Shown one piece after another: positions 1 to 9,599 of a stretch of DNA of 64,000 bases. The translations under genes were made by a program, and so were the position numbers. The notes beneath the pieces were generated by a model. It did not search any database, had not been told where the DNA came from, and saw only the letters and a program-made list of their open reading frames with translations. The DNA comes from Brevundimonas alba (GTDB lineage Bacteria; Pseudomonadota; Alphaproteobacteria; Caulobacterales; Caulobacteraceae): positions 2,068,303 through 2,132,302 of the forward strand of contig NZ_JAATJM010000001.1 in the NCBI RefSeq assembly GCF_011927945.1, given 5' to 3'. How positions within the stretch are numbered: position 1 is the stretch's first letter; every line of letters begins with the position of its first letter.

Positions 1-2
1 AG

Positions 3-605
3 TACGTCGACAGCCATCCTGCGGAGGGGGTTGGACACGCCTGCATGATCGTGAGACCGGCCGAGCAGCTTCTCGACGATTTTTTTGGCGGCATCACGCC
101 TGGTGCGCACGCTGCATTCCGGGACTTGGGGAGACCCGCCACTGGCGGTCTGCGCCTTCAGGTCCAGCGGCTGCGGCGGGTCAACGCGGATGGGGAGTCC
201 GGGCTAGAGAAGGACGAGTGTGTGGCCGCGACGCTGCGCGCGGCTCTGTGCGAGTCGCCCGTTGTAAAGGAGCCTGCACCAAGGGTGATCGATCGGGCAA
301 GGCAGGTGCTGCACGCATTCGGATTCGAACGCCTGACTCTAAGTCGTATCGCTCACGAGGTCGGAGTGTCTCCGACCTATCTCACTCAAGCTTTCACGCG
401 CGCAGAAGGTCAGCCTTTGTACCGCTACCAACTGGGCCTGCGGCTGAACCGCGCCCTTGTGGATCTGCCGCACTGTAATGACTTGAGCGAGCTGGCGTTG
501 GACCTTGGCTTCTCCAGCCATTCGCACTTCACAACAGCCTTCAAAGCAAGTTTCGGACTGAGCCCATCGGCGTACCGCTCCGGCTGGCGGCGCGCCGACC
601 ATTAG
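3..605 (+). CDS. AraC-family transcriptional regulator, 5' end outside the window
   Basis: DNA-binding regulator. The last ~100 residues form the two helix-turn-helix units of the AraC/XylS family: LTLSRIAHEVGVSPTYLTQAF, then ELALDLGFSSHSHFTTAFK ending in the typical FGLSPSAYR. An ATG lies at 45, but the frame stays open upstream to the window edge and no convincing ribosome site precedes it. The protein therefore probably begins outside the window with a longer ligand-binding part. It reads toward an NTF2-like secreted protein 61 bases away. Ligand and targets are unknown. Confidence 0.85.
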   Translation, partial: YVDSHPAEGVGHACMIVRPAEQLLDDFFGGITPGAHAAFRDLGRPATGGLRLQVQRLRRVNADGESGLEKDECVAATLRAALCESPVVKEPAPRVIDRARQVLHAFGFERLTLSRIAHEVGVSPTYLTQAFTRAEGQPLYRYQLGLRLNRALVDLPHCNDLSELALDLGFSSHSHFTTAFKASFGLSPSAYRSGWRRADH

Positions 606-666
606 ATTCCGGAAGCGAGCGTACGATCCTCCTCTTAAATCTGGCCGTCGTTCCGAGGAGGAAATC

Positions 667-1143
667 ATGAGTGTCTGTTCAACACTAATCGGCGGTTCCG
701 CTGTCCTGGCTATGGCCGTCGGCGGGCCCGTGAGCGCAATTCAATCGCCTGACCTCGATCGTCATGCGGTCGCGGCGACTGATATCGCCTTCCAAGCAGC
801 AGTAAAACGACGCGATCTGGCTACTATGGACCGCATTCTGCACGAAGATTTCGTTCTGGCATTGGGCGATGGACAGACACTGACCAAGGCGCAGCTTCTC
901 GCGAGAGAGCACTTTGTCACCTACGAGCAACAGGACGAGGACTCCGGCACTCAGACGGTTCGGGTCTATGGGGACACCGCCATCGTGACGGCGCGTCTAT
1001 GGCTCAAGGGCGTTGGCCCGAACGGCACCTTTGATCGAAGGCTGTGGTTCAGTGACACTTACATCCGGACGGCCTCGGGCTGGCGCTACGCATTTGCGCA
1101 GGCTTCTTTGCCGCTACCTCCGGCTCGTGAAGAACAGGACTGA
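667..1143 (+). CDS. Exported SnoaL/DUF4440-like (NTF2-fold) protein
   Basis: A 158-residue protein with a hydrophobic N-terminus (about residues 5-25, cleavage near VSAIQ) and an NTF2-like domain. The pattern is a helix with DIAFQAAVKRRDLATMDRIL, a strand with DFVLALGDG, and the paired strands VYGDTAIVTARLW and WLFSDTYI-like followed by GWRYAFAQAS. Such domains bind small molecules or act as accessory enzymes; no catalytic residue can be assigned. GAGGAGG sits just upstream of the ATG and supports the start. The preceding AraC gene may regulate it, which is inference from position only. Confidence 0.75.
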   Translation: MSVCSTLIGGSAVLAMAVGGPVSAIQSPDLDRHAVAATDIAFQAAVKRRDLATMDRILHEDFVLALGDGQTLTKAQLLAREHFVTYEQQDEDSGTQTVRVYGDTAIVTARLWLKGVGPNGTFDRRLWFSDTYIRTASGWRYAFAQASLPLPPAREEQD

Positions 1144-1304
1144 GCCCAACGATCTGCGGAGCAAGAACGCTCATCTTTAGAACGCCACCCAGTCGAGTTG
1201 CATAAACGGCGACATGTTGTGTGAGCACCATTGATCGCAACCCATGGCTAGCTCAATGGCTGAGATAAGAAGCGGATTCCGCGACACGCGTTCAAGAGTG
1301 GGAC

Positions 1305-2180
1305 ATGACTCTCTTTGTGGGTCTTTCGGCCTTTCCGATCACGCCAATGACGCCGGCCGGCGAAGTCATCGCCCCTGATCTGCGCAGGCTGGTCGAGCGG
1401 CTCGAAGCCGGCGGCGCCGACTCCGTCGGCCTGCTCGGCAGTACAGGGACCTACATGTTCCTGAGCCGTGACGAACGGCGGCGCGCTGTGGCGACGGCGG
1501 TCGGCGCCGTGACTTCGACCCCGGTCATCGCCGGCGTGGGCGCCATGCGAACCGACGAAGCCCAGACCTTCGCCCGTGACGCGGCGGGGGAGGGGGCGGC
1601 GGGCCTGCTACTGGCGCCTGTCAGCTACACGCCTCTCACGGAGGAGGAGGTGTTTCAGCACTTCCTCGCGGTAGCTTCGGCCACCGATTTGCCACTCTGC
1701 ATCTACAGCAATCCAGGGACTACCAACTTCACCTTCCGGTCAAGTTTCGTCGCCCGTCTTGCGGCGATCCCGACGATCGCCGCGATCAAACTACCGCTGC
1801 CCGCGTCCAGGGACGTCGCCGCGGATCTGGCGGACTTCCGCCGCGCGGCTCCAGGACTCTCGATCGGCTATAGTGGCGACTGGGGCTGTAAAGACGCTAT
1901 GCTGGCAGGGGCCGACTGCTGGTACAGTGTGGCGGGTGGGCTTTTCCCCCAGCAAGCCGCCGACTTGACGGCTGCAGCCATGCGCGGCGATCACGAAGAG
2001 GCGGAGCGGTGTGACGCCGTCTTCGCCGAGCTTTGGAAGCTGTTTCGCAAAGTCGGAAGCCTCAGGTTGATGTACGCGGCCGCGAACATGCTGGAACTCA
2101 CGGACGCGCAACTGCCGAAACCTCTGCTCGGGCTTGAGCAAGGTCTTCGGGAACGGCTCGTATCAGCGCTGCCCGTCTGA
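1305..2180 (+). CDS. Dihydrodipicolinate synthase (DapA)-family aldolase/lyase
   Basis: A 291-residue TIM-barrel enzyme of the DapA/N-acetylneuraminate lyase family. The Schiff-base lysine is K162 in AAIKLP and the catalytic tyrosine is Y134 in LCIYSNPGTT, both at the spacing seen in DHDPS (Tyr133/Lys161). The GSTGTY segment near residue 46 corresponds to the substrate carboxylate-binding loop. The family condenses or cleaves 2-oxo acids. With no lysine-pathway neighbours, a catabolic or promiscuous aldolase is as likely as biosynthetic DapA, so no symbol is given. The ribosome site is weak (GTGGGA). Confidence 0.85.
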   Translation: MTLFVGLSAFPITPMTPAGEVIAPDLRRLVERLEAGGADSVGLLGSTGTYMFLSRDERRRAVATAVGAVTSTPVIAGVGAMRTDEAQTFARDAAGEGAAGLLLAPVSYTPLTEEEVFQHFLAVASATDLPLCIYSNPGTTNFTFRSSFVARLAAIPTIAAIKLPLPASRDVAADLADFRRAAPGLSIGYSGDWGCKDAMLAGADCWYSVAGGLFPQQAADLTAAAMRGDHEEAERCDAVFAELWKLFRKVGSLRLMYAAANMLELTDAQLPKPLLGLEQGLRERLVSALPV

Positions 2181-2278
2181 GGCCGGATTGTCATGCGACG
2201 AATGCTGTTTGAGGCGCGATGAATATCGGGCGTCGGCACTAAACTGGCCAGAGTGTTCTCAGCCTTCTGGATAGCTCG

Positions 2279-2731
2279 ATGCGCCCCATGGTTCCTGTTG
2301 CGGCGTTTGCCGTGGCGCTTTCGTTCTTTGGCCAAGCCTTCGCGCAGAATCCGGCTGCTCCAGCCAGCAGCGGCAGTACGGCGAGTTCGGGCTTCTCGCC
2401 AGATACAATCACAGTAGCTTTGATGTCCGGAGGAGCGGTGGACGCCGCCACCACGCTCGGCGGCAACTGCGTTGGCATGGTCGCCAACGCAGCCAACTAC
2501 GCGTTCACCTATACCGCAGGCTCCGCGCCGCTGTTCATGAAGGTTCGGTCGCAAGGCGATACGACCTTGATCGTTCACAACCCGAACGGGGCGTGGGGCT
2601 GCAGTGATGACTACAACGGCGTGAACCCTGCTTTGCGGTGGGATCAGCCGGTCAGCGGCACATATCACGTCTGGGTCGGATCTATCGGCGGCGGCGCGCA
2701 GGCAACCCTGTCGATCACCGAACGAGAGTAA
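2279..2731 (+). CDS. Small secreted protein with a bacterial pre-peptidase-like beta domain
   Basis: A 150-residue protein with a clear signal peptide (residues 1-22, cleavage after AFAQ), a short Ala/Ser/Thr linker, then a beta-rich domain. The domain contains FTYTAGSAPLFMKVRSQGDTTL-type strands and a GTYHVWVGS strand near the C-terminus, typical of the pre-peptidase C-terminal/jelly-roll type found in exported proteins. Two cysteines (GGNCVGM and AWGCSDD) could form a disulfide. No catalytic domain is attached. Its role is unknown, probably periplasmic or extracellular. Confidence 0.65.
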   Translation: MRPMVPVAAFAVALSFFGQAFAQNPAAPASSGSTASSGFSPDTITVALMSGGAVDAATTLGGNCVGMVANAANYAFTYTAGSAPLFMKVRSQGDTTLIVHNPNGAWGCSDDYNGVNPALRWDQPVSGTYHVWVGSIGGGAQATLSITERE

Positions 2732-2871
2732 CTGCCGTCGTCGCGGTCTGCGGGCGGCTGGCACGCAGGTCACGCGTGGCGGATCGGTCGGGCCTCCTGT
2801 CGCGGCGCTGATGCAGCCCACGGGAGGTTCAGCCAGTTCGTTTTCCATCGTCTCATTCAAGCTAAGTCATA

Positions 2872-3507
2872 ATGATCGAGCCCCCCGAAACACCGCAGCA
2901 CGTCGTTAAGGGGCACCGTTCGACCCTGCCTTGGTTCGACATGGCTATGGCGGTGGGTGTCATGGCGATGTCGTTTGGGTCCCTCTTTGTCTCGCTGCAT
3001 ACCGGCCACACGATGGAACGGCTGGTGCAGCAGAACGAGCGGCTGGTTTATGCGCAATCGACGCCCATCCTGCAGTTCTCTACCGGCAACAACGACGACG
3101 GCCAGCCTGTCCTTCAAGGCCGCCTGACAAACGTCGGATCCGGCGCGGCGAGGGTCGTCTGGATCCGCTTCACCAACGGAAGCTTCTCGTTTGTGAACTG
3201 GCAGGAGGTGATCCGGCGGTTGAACGGCGGAAAGGACGCAAAGCTGGTTCTTACTGCACCTATCGCCCGCACGATCTTGTCGGCAGGGGAAGAAAGAACC
3301 GTCTTCCAATGGGCGCGGCCGACCGACGCTAACGAGGCGAGGGTCTGGGAGGCGCTGAACCGGGAGCGATGGAATACAGTAAGCGCCGCCTGCTTCTGCT
3401 CCCTGTTTGACGAATGCTGGACATCAAAACTCGGTGGGGACACACCGGTTAGGGTAGAGAGCTGCGAGGTTCCCCGGCCTCTGGGCGGCTCTCACGCGTC
3501 ACACTGA
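2872..3507 (+). CDS. Hypothetical protein with one N-terminal membrane helix
   Basis: A 211-residue protein I do not recognise as a named family. One transmembrane helix spans about residues 22-42 (WFDMAMAVGVMAMSFGSLF), followed by a short helical stretch and a soluble domain with LTNVGSGAARVVWIRF and a cysteine-containing tail (ACFCSLFDECW). The layout suggests an inner-membrane protein with a periplasmic or cytoplasmic domain. No Shine-Dalgarno sequence is visible. The unbroken frame over 211 codons is the main support. Confidence 0.5.
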   Translation: MIEPPETPQHVVKGHRSTLPWFDMAMAVGVMAMSFGSLFVSLHTGHTMERLVQQNERLVYAQSTPILQFSTGNNDDGQPVLQGRLTNVGSGAARVVWIRFTNGSFSFVNWQEVIRRLNGGKDAKLVLTAPIARTILSAGEERTVFQWARPTDANEARVWEALNRERWNTVSAACFCSLFDECWTSKLGGDTPVRVESCEVPRPLGGSHASH

Positions 3508-3622
3508 GAGTTGCTTGGCGCGGAGTACTTGAGTGATCCCCGCTGGGCTGCTGGCCCTGTGAAGTCTCGGTCGTGCTCGGCGAGCCTTCGCAACCGTTCC
3601 CGTTCTTGCACTCGGAGTGCCC

Positions 3623-5128
3623 ATGCGCCTTGCGTTTCTTGCCTTCGGATGCCTCCTCGCAACCGCCTCTGCCGCATCCGCGCAATCCTCGGCTTCCTCT
3701 ACCGGGGTGTCCGAGTTTGAATCGGCTGCCTGGATGGCCGACCTGGAGCAGGTGCGAGAGGAAATGGCCTCGCATTACGCCAATCTGCAATGGCTCGCGA
3801 CCGAGCGGGAAGTTCAACCGGATGCAATCTTCGCCGTCGGGCGTCAGCGGTTAGAAGGCGCGCGGAGCGAAGCGGAAGCCCGCGCGGTCTTCGAGCAGCT
3901 TGAGCGCAGTGTGGGCGATCGGCACGTCAAGATCGTTTGGCCGCGGATTGGGGTGGTCATGCCCGCGCCGGTCGCATCTGCGACCGCGGCTGCGGCACCC
4001 CCGTGCGTGACGCTTGGATATGGCGAGCCGGCTCCGGATAGCAGGGCCACGGCAAGCGGTATGCCGGGCTATCGCGCACTTTCCGGGGCGAGCGGCTTTT
4101 CTGCAGGCCTCATCGAAGTGGGCGATCGGACCGTGGGCGTGGTCCGCATCCCGCAATTCACACCACAACTTCATCCTGCGGCCTGCGCCGCCGCATTGGT
4201 TGAGCTGAGACCCGGCGGCGAACCGTGCGACGACGCGTGTATGGATCAATTGCGAACCTTGGCCGTCGACCGAGTTACGGAGGATTTCTCCGATCGGCTG
4301 CGAGCGCTCAGGACTGCGGGAGCCTCCACTCTGCTGATCGACCTCGCCGGGAATGGAGGCGGGACCGAATGGGTGGAGGTGTTGGCGCGCACCGTGACGC
4401 CAGTCTCACTGCGCTCCGCCCGTCTCGGCTTCGTGCGTCATCCGCACTGGATCGAGGCCTTGGCAGACAGCGAACAACGACTGCGCGAGGCAGCCGTCGG
4501 CCAGCCGCCCGAAGACCGTGCGCGGCTGGAGCGCTATGCGGCGGCCTATGCGGCGGCGCGGGTACAGGCCGAGCAACCGTGCGATCCAGCCGAGTTGTTC
4601 GCAGGGCGAGCGCCCGACTGCGAATGGCTCGGGGGTGGAGATATCTACATGACAGGCCCGGAAGCGGCTTATGATCCGGAGATTGTCGGCAAGCCATGGG
4701 CCTCTGACGTGTTTGAACCGCTGTCATATGCTTTTGAACCGGGGGTATGGACCGGCCCGCTGGTTGTCGTCGTTGACAACGGGACCGCTTCGGCGGCCGA
4801 GGAGTTTGCGGCCCTGCTCCAAGACAATGACGCCGCTATCGTCGTCGGTGCGCCCACTGCTGGAGCCGGATGCGGCTACACACGCGGGGGTCTTGACGTG
4901 GTTCTGCGCCATAGCGGCGCAACGCTTCGATTGCCGGACTGCGCTCGCTATCGGGCCGATGGGAGCAATGAAGTTTCGGGGATCGATCCGGATGTACTCA
5001 TCGGGTTCCGTGCCAATGACGGACCGACGCGGCGCGGGAGGCGGCTTGCTGCCGGTCTGCAGCGAGCTATCGAGCAGGCGGAGCGACAGGCGTCGGCGCA
5101 CCAAGAGGACCGCTCAGGAGGAAAATAG
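3623..5128 (+). CDS. Exported S41-family peptidase
   Basis: A 501-residue protein with a signal peptide (MRLAFLAFGCLLATASAASAQ). It has the S41 (C-terminal processing/tail-specific) peptidase core, including LLIDLAGNGGG and the nucleophile segment VVVDNGTASAAEEF with Ser390. Those stretches and the following GAPTAGAG loop are typical of the family, which cleaves exported proteins or peptides. No PDZ domain is obvious, and the long N-terminal part (30-260) is not recognised. ATG at 3623 is preferred over GTG at 3617 because CGGAG lies five bases upstream and the signal peptide then starts correctly. Confidence 0.8.
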   Translation: MRLAFLAFGCLLATASAASAQSSASSTGVSEFESAAWMADLEQVREEMASHYANLQWLATEREVQPDAIFAVGRQRLEGARSEAEARAVFEQLERSVGDRHVKIVWPRIGVVMPAPVASATAAAAPPCVTLGYGEPAPDSRATASGMPGYRALSGASGFSAGLIEVGDRTVGVVRIPQFTPQLHPAACAAALVELRPGGEPCDDACMDQLRTLAVDRVTEDFSDRLRALRTAGASTLLIDLAGNGGGTEWVEVLARTVTPVSLRSARLGFVRHPHWIEALADSEQRLREAAVGQPPEDRARLERYAAAYAAARVQAEQPCDPAELFAGRAPDCEWLGGGDIYMTGPEAAYDPEIVGKPWASDVFEPLSYAFEPGVWTGPLVVVVDNGTASAAEEFAALLQDNDAAIVVGAPTAGAGCGYTRGGLDVVLRHSGATLRLPDCARYRADGSNEVSGIDPDVLIGFRANDGPTRRGRRLAAGLQRAIEQAERQASAHQEDRSGGK

Positions 5129-5652
5129 GGGCTCCCCTTCTAAACTTTCAGTCGTCTTCCCGGCATTTGCGTCAATCCGCCGGCCATTATGTAGGGAGCC
5201 CGTGCTGACCTCCAGTCCACGATCGGAAGCCGATTGAGCGACTTCACCATCGAAGCTGTTACGTCGGTCAACCGGCGGGGAAGAGGCCTGCTTTCCTTCG
5301 CAAGCAGCCGCATGCAGGGTCGGCTTTCCGAGAACCGCGCCCAGGCGCAAAAGAGCATGGGTGATGTCCACTTCTGACTCAAAGCGGATCTCTAGCGTTT
5401 CTGCTAACCTCAGGCATCTCTGCCTAGGAAGGTTGTTCGAACGGACGCCGTTCCGGATCAACCCTCTTGGTGCTTGGCTCCACACGCGCGAATGGTGATT
5501 TGCCAGACCAAGTGCCCGGGGCCGGGGAGCCGTGGCTGACCTCGACACGGATTGATTGGTCGTTTTCACATCTCCACTCATTGTGTTGCGCCGTCCCGCA
5601 TTGCAGGCTCACGCTGCCGGCTTCATGAGACGTTGGCTGCTGTGGGGAAAAC
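5129..5652. other. 524-base intergenic region upstream of the Detocs-like operon
   Basis: No convincing gene. Open frames on the minus strand (5114-5581) lack a ribosome site and match nothing I know. A plus-strand frame of about 48 codons (5233-5376) has no start. GGGCTCCC at 5129-5136 and GGGAGCCC at 5194-5201 form an inverted repeat just after the S41 stop codon. The promoter for the 5653-10828 operon presumably lies here, but I see no confident -35/-10 pair. Confidence 0.4.
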
Positions 5653-8600
5653 GTGAGTAAATCGGGACGTCGCGGGGAGTCGAGCGCTCAGTTCAACGCT
5701 GCGCTGGCCATCGTGCGCGGCACAAACGGCGGGATAATCAATGGACTCGCCAAGCTACGGCTCGAGGCGCCAGCAGATCTGCTCCGTGAGACAGCTGGAG
5801 CGTTCGCGCAGCATCCAGCGTACCGCACCGTCACCCTCAAAGCCCCGTTTCCGAAGCTAGCGAGCGAGCTGCCCGGCAAGGGCTTCCGCTATATGGGCTC
5901 GTTTCGGCGGGAACTTGCTTGGTTCACCGGGCTCCTAAACCTCCACAGCAGCAAGCTCAGTTCTTTTGTCGCACTTCGTGATCAGTTCGATCATGCGTAT
6001 CTGATTGGCGACTACACGTCGGCAGAAGGTCTGCTTGACCGGATTGACAGCGAGCTTGGCTTTTCCTGCTGGTCGACCCAGCGGCGGATGGAACTCGCTA
6101 CGCAAACATCTGGGGCTGCCGCTCGGGCCAGACTTCTAAACGATGCATTTGAAAGCGGCGGACCCTCCGTTGCTCTATATCTAATGACGTGGTTCGGATA
6201 CCGCGCGACCGGTACAGTCTCGAAACGAGAGTTCGACCTTCATGTGAGGGAGTCCGCCCCGCTAAGAACAGGGCTTCACTTCATGCTGCATGCCGACAGC
6301 GGGCTTTATCCTGAGCTTAAGGCCACTGATGTCCGAGCGATGATCGCTTGGTCAGACGTCTTGCCCCTCATCGATCGGTATCAGTTCCTGCTAGTTTCAA
6401 TGCAGATGCTCGCTGCAAATGATGACGTTGATGAACTAGATCGGCAAGCGGCTCTCACCAACTTAAGCATTCTTGAGGCGTCAATCGGTGACCCGGACCT
6501 CTCTAGGCTGCTATGTGCCCTAGGGGGCGACTTTTCCGCGCCGCGTACTGATCCGGTATTGATTGCAATGCTCGATAATTACTCGACGGGCAAATACGGA
6601 GCCGTGCTAGCACAGTTCATCAGTGACAGTCATAACGCGACCGTGGAGCGGCTGAACATAGCTTTGCGCTCTCACATACTAAGCACGGCTCCGGAGCTCC
6701 CCTCCATCGCGCTCGGTCTCGACTCCAAGACGATCCTCGGTCGCATCGCAACCGATCTGCATGAGGTCCTTTGCTTCAGCGACGGGGCCACGGACGCCCG
6801 ACTTCGATTGACTAAACTGTGCCTGACGCACGCCACCTCCGCTTGGGCCGCGGCTCTGACCCTTATCCTTGATCGTCAGCGGCACGACGAAAGAGTGAAG
6901 CCGCCGACCCGGGCGCAGAGGGTGAACGCGCTGAGGTGCAGTTCCGAGCACCCCATTCTCGCCTTTTCTCGGACGGACAGAGCCCAAACGGAAAAGTACC
7001 TAGAGGGCTTCGCTTCAGCCGGAACGCCGAGCGTGACAGCGAGCGCCCTTCTGTTCGTCGCAGGCGGATCCGCTCGACTCCCCAGCTTGCCGAAACATCG
7101 CATCGAACACCTCAACGCCCTCCGTTACATGCGTTCTGGAGAGCCCGCTCCTGGGGCCCGAAGCCTGAAGGCGCTGGTCGAGTCGGCGCCACCAAGCGTT
7201 CTGCGGAACGAAGCTGAGCTTTTGCTCGTCGAGTCTCGCTTGGCCAGCGGCGACGTGGCGGGGGCATGTGAACTAGCGGCCGACCTGTTTGTCGAACGGC
7301 GCTACTTCGGGTTGGTCCTGCCTGTCGGCGCGCTGATTGCGGCTATCATGGTCGGCCACAACCGACCGATGTCGAAGTCCGACACTCGAGGCCGCATCAG
7401 CGTGGCCATCGTCTTCGACATCTACTCACGGTTTGTGTCCGCCGACAGGGACGCGGAGAGAGCCGACTCGTTCAATGATGTTCTGAAGCGCTTCGGGGCA
7501 CGGAGGGCGAGTGAACTTTCGAACGTAGTGCCTGCCGAGCAGCGAAGCCAACTAATTTACTTCCTCCGATTTGTCTGCATACCCCAAGTCATGGACCAGT
7601 CCCTAGTCCTAGACGGTACAAGGGTGGTCGACGACGAGCGCCTGGCGGTGCTTCAGAACCTCACGGACCTTGCGGCAGAAGAGACCCCCCAGATCCTCGA
7701 CGCGTTCAAGGACGAGATACGGGAAATCCGCACTCGGCAGGTGGTGAAAGATACCACTCTAAAATTAGATCAGAGCAAGATCTACGTGAACATCGAGGGC
7801 ATTAGACGCGCGACGGATGTGCTGCTGAGGGAGACCTGGACGCGATACCGGTTCATGGTCGAGAACGGCAGCGACGTTGAGTATGAAGAAGTAGATCGGT
7901 TCGTTGTCTCAGCTCAGGAAGACTCTGATGTCTTTGTTCTGACGCTCAACACCCCGTACACAGAAAGAGCGGCTGTATTTAAAAGGATAGTTTCTGAGAT
8001 TCGAGATCAGTTTACGTCTAGTAAAGAATTTGGACTAAATAGCAACCTCAGCGCAAACATTCGGCATGGTTACGTCCTTCGAGAGCTGCGCGCGCCTCTC
8101 GTGGCCAGAACCCTCGTCACAAACCGCATCTCTGCCGAAAAGGGTTATCAGACAAACAACTATTGGTCTGAGAAGCTTGATGACGACACTGGAATTCGTG
8201 ATGGCAAGCTTCAGGCGCTGTTGAGCGATTTCTCGGCAAAGATAGACGAGCGGATAGACTATCTGAACCGGAGTTTGCTGAGAATCAGATCTGAAGCGAG
8301 CCCTGAGGGCCTGTTCAACTATACCCTATCAGACAAGGCCCTGCGGGCGCTAGATGAGCTGTGGGGCGCGCTGGAGACGTATGAGGAATTCATCGGAGAA
8401 GTGATCGAAGCGATGTGGCAAGCGACCGAGCATAACCTGAAGAATGTTCGGAGCCGCTTGAGCGGCGCCGTGCTACAAGAATTTATCGATGCAATCGATG
8501 AACTCGACGGGTGCTTGGACGGCGCGGGTTTCAAGGAAGATCTGCCGGCGATCGGTGACGCCCTAGCAATGGCGCGCAGTGACGTGCGGGCTGCCGTTGA

Positions 8601-9150
8601 CCGGGTGTCTAGTTGGTTCACCCTATCGGCAGCACATGACTACGCAGACTTTGATCTAGAGATTGCCGTAGAGGCCGGTCTGGCGAGCGTCCGAGCGTAC
8701 TACGCTGACTTGGAAATCGAGTCATCCTACGTCGGGCCGCCTGACGGAATGCTGCTCATGGGATGGAGCCTACCCGCCGTGGCGCGCCTGCTCTTCCAAC
8801 TCCTAGACAACGCGGCCCAGCACGGCGGTCGAGGACGCGACTGCCTGACGATCGCGGTCACCGCCGAGAAGAACGCGGACTCGCTCCTCATCCGGGTGCT
8901 TAATGACCTGCCTGAGGACCTCCTCCGGGAAGACCTGGCGACTACGGTTGCATCTATCAACGCGGATTATGGGCAGGCCAAAGCGATGGACTTGATCGGC
9001 GAAGAGGGCGGGTCTGGCTACTCGAAGGTTTGGAAATTGCTTCGTGCCGACCTCAAGCGAGAGCATGATATAAACGTATCGCTCGTCGACGATGGGTTCC
9101 AAGTTGAAATTCTGATGAATCTGGGAGGACTCGAATGTCGGCCGTCCTGA
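5653..9150 (+). CDS. dtcA: Detocs-like sensor histidine kinase (DtcA)
   Basis: A 1165-residue protein, with no predicted signal peptide or membrane span. Residues 1-~700 are helical and TPR-like (for example 520-560, ENEAELLLVESRLASGDVAG region), likely the sensor. A conserved-looking NIRHGYVLRELRAPL segment places His805 as a candidate phosphoacceptor. The C-terminus is a HATPase domain: N-box LLFQLLDNAAQHGG (Asn1053, His1057) and glycine box EEGGSGYSK (1117-1125). The usual DxGxG G1 box is replaced by LNDLPEDL. It overlaps the receiver gene by 16 bases. In Detocs, DtcA is the kinase that senses phage and phosphorylates DtcB and DtcC; that role is inferred from architecture. It starts with GTG after GGGGAAA. 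Base composition is less GC-rich than its neighbours. Confidence 0.8.
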   Translation: MSKSGRRGESSAQFNAALAIVRGTNGGIINGLAKLRLEAPADLLRETAGAFAQHPAYRTVTLKAPFPKLASELPGKGFRYMGSFRRELAWFTGLLNLHSSKLSSFVALRDQFDHAYLIGDYTSAEGLLDRIDSELGFSCWSTQRRMELATQTSGAAARARLLNDAFESGGPSVALYLMTWFGYRATGTVSKREFDLHVRESAPLRTGLHFMLHADSGLYPELKATDVRAMIAWSDVLPLIDRYQFLLVSMQMLAANDDVDELDRQAALTNLSILEASIGDPDLSRLLCALGGDFSAPRTDPVLIAMLDNYSTGKYGAVLAQFISDSHNATVERLNIALRSHILSTAPELPSIALGLDSKTILGRIATDLHEVLCFSDGATDARLRLTKLCLTHATSAWAAALTLILDRQRHDERVKPPTRAQRVNALRCSSEHPILAFSRTDRAQTEKYLEGFASAGTPSVTASALLFVAGGSARLPSLPKHRIEHLNALRYMRSGEPAPGARSLKALVESAPPSVLRNEAELLLVESRLASGDVAGACELAADLFVERRYFGLVLPVGALIAAIMVGHNRPMSKSDTRGRISVAIVFDIYSRFVSADRDAERADSFNDVLKRFGARRASELSNVVPAEQRSQLIYFLRFVCIPQVMDQSLVLDGTRVVDDERLAVLQNLTDLAAEETPQILDAFKDEIREIRTRQVVKDTTLKLDQSKIYVNIEGIRRATDVLLRETWTRYRFMVENGSDVEYEEVDRFVVSAQEDSDVFVLTLNTPYTERAAVFKRIVSEIRDQFTSSKEFGLNSNLSANIRHGYVLRELRAPLVARTLVTNRISAEKGYQTNNYWSEKLDDDTGIRDGKLQALLSDFSAKIDERIDYLNRSLLRIRSEASPEGLFNYTLSDKALRALDELWGALETYEEFIGEVIEAMWQATEHNLKNVRSRLSGAVLQEFIDAIDELDGCLDGAGFKEDLPAIGDALAMARSDVRAAVDRVSSWFTLSAAHDYADFDLEIAVEAGLASVRAYYADLEIESSYVGPPDGMLLMGWSLPAVARLLFQLLDNAAQHGGRGRDCLTIAVTAEKNADSLLIRVLNDLPEDLLREDLATTVASINADYGQAKAMDLIGEEGGSGYSKVWKLLRADLKREHDINVSLVDDGFQVEILMNLGGLECRPS

Positions 9151-9599
9151 TTGTTGAAGATGACGAAGACAAGGCAGAGCGACTTTCCGAATATATGATT
9201 TCGAAGTATATTGTTGCCGATCTCAAGCTTGCGCGGTCACTGCAGTCCGGGCTGAGACTCGCATTGGCGGGAACTTTTGACCTCATGCTACTAGACATGA
9301 CTATGACAAATTATGACCGCTCATTGAGCGAGGACGGCGGACGGCCTCACCACTTTGCTGGCAGGGAAATCCTCCGTCGGTTACAGCGTGAAGAAGTCCA
9401 TGTTCCCGCTATCGTAGTGACGCAGTTAGGCCGCTTCGGTGAAGAGGCGGAGCAAGTTACGCTTTCGGAGCTCAAAGAAGAGCTAAACGAGCGCTTCGAA
9501 GACTATCTGGGAACGGTCCATTATCAGTCTAATGTTGACGACTGGAAAGATCAGTTGGACGAGCTCATTGGGCAACGACTCTCGGCGAGAGGCTCTTGA
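9135..9599 (+). CDS. dtcB: Stand-alone receiver protein of the Detocs-like system (DtcB)
   Basis: A 154-residue CheY-like receiver without an output domain. The acidic pair is Glu8-Asp9-Asp10 (VLIVEDDEDKAERL), the phosphoacceptor is Asp54 (FDLMLLDMTM), and Thr96 (IVVTQLGRF) is the switch threonine. The usual Lys-Pro before the last strand is not seen; the end reads LGTVHYQSNVDDWKDQL. GGAGG lies six bases before the ATG inside the end of dtcA. In the described Detocs system this receiver acts as a phosphate sink that prevents accidental effector activation; the same is inferred here. Its stop overlaps the next start in TGATG. Confidence 0.8.
   Translation: MSAVLIVEDDEDKAERLSEYMISKYIVADLKLARSLQSGLRLALAGTFDLMLLDMTMTNYDRSLSEDGGRPHHFAGREILRRLQREEVHVPAIVVTQLGRFGEEAEQVTLSELKEELNERFEDYLGTVHYQSNVDDWKDQLDELIGQRLSARGS

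Noticed and set aside
5114..5581. Minus-strand frame upstream of dtcA
   Set aside because: No ribosome site, start or family recognised; it overlaps the S41 stop and is probably chance.
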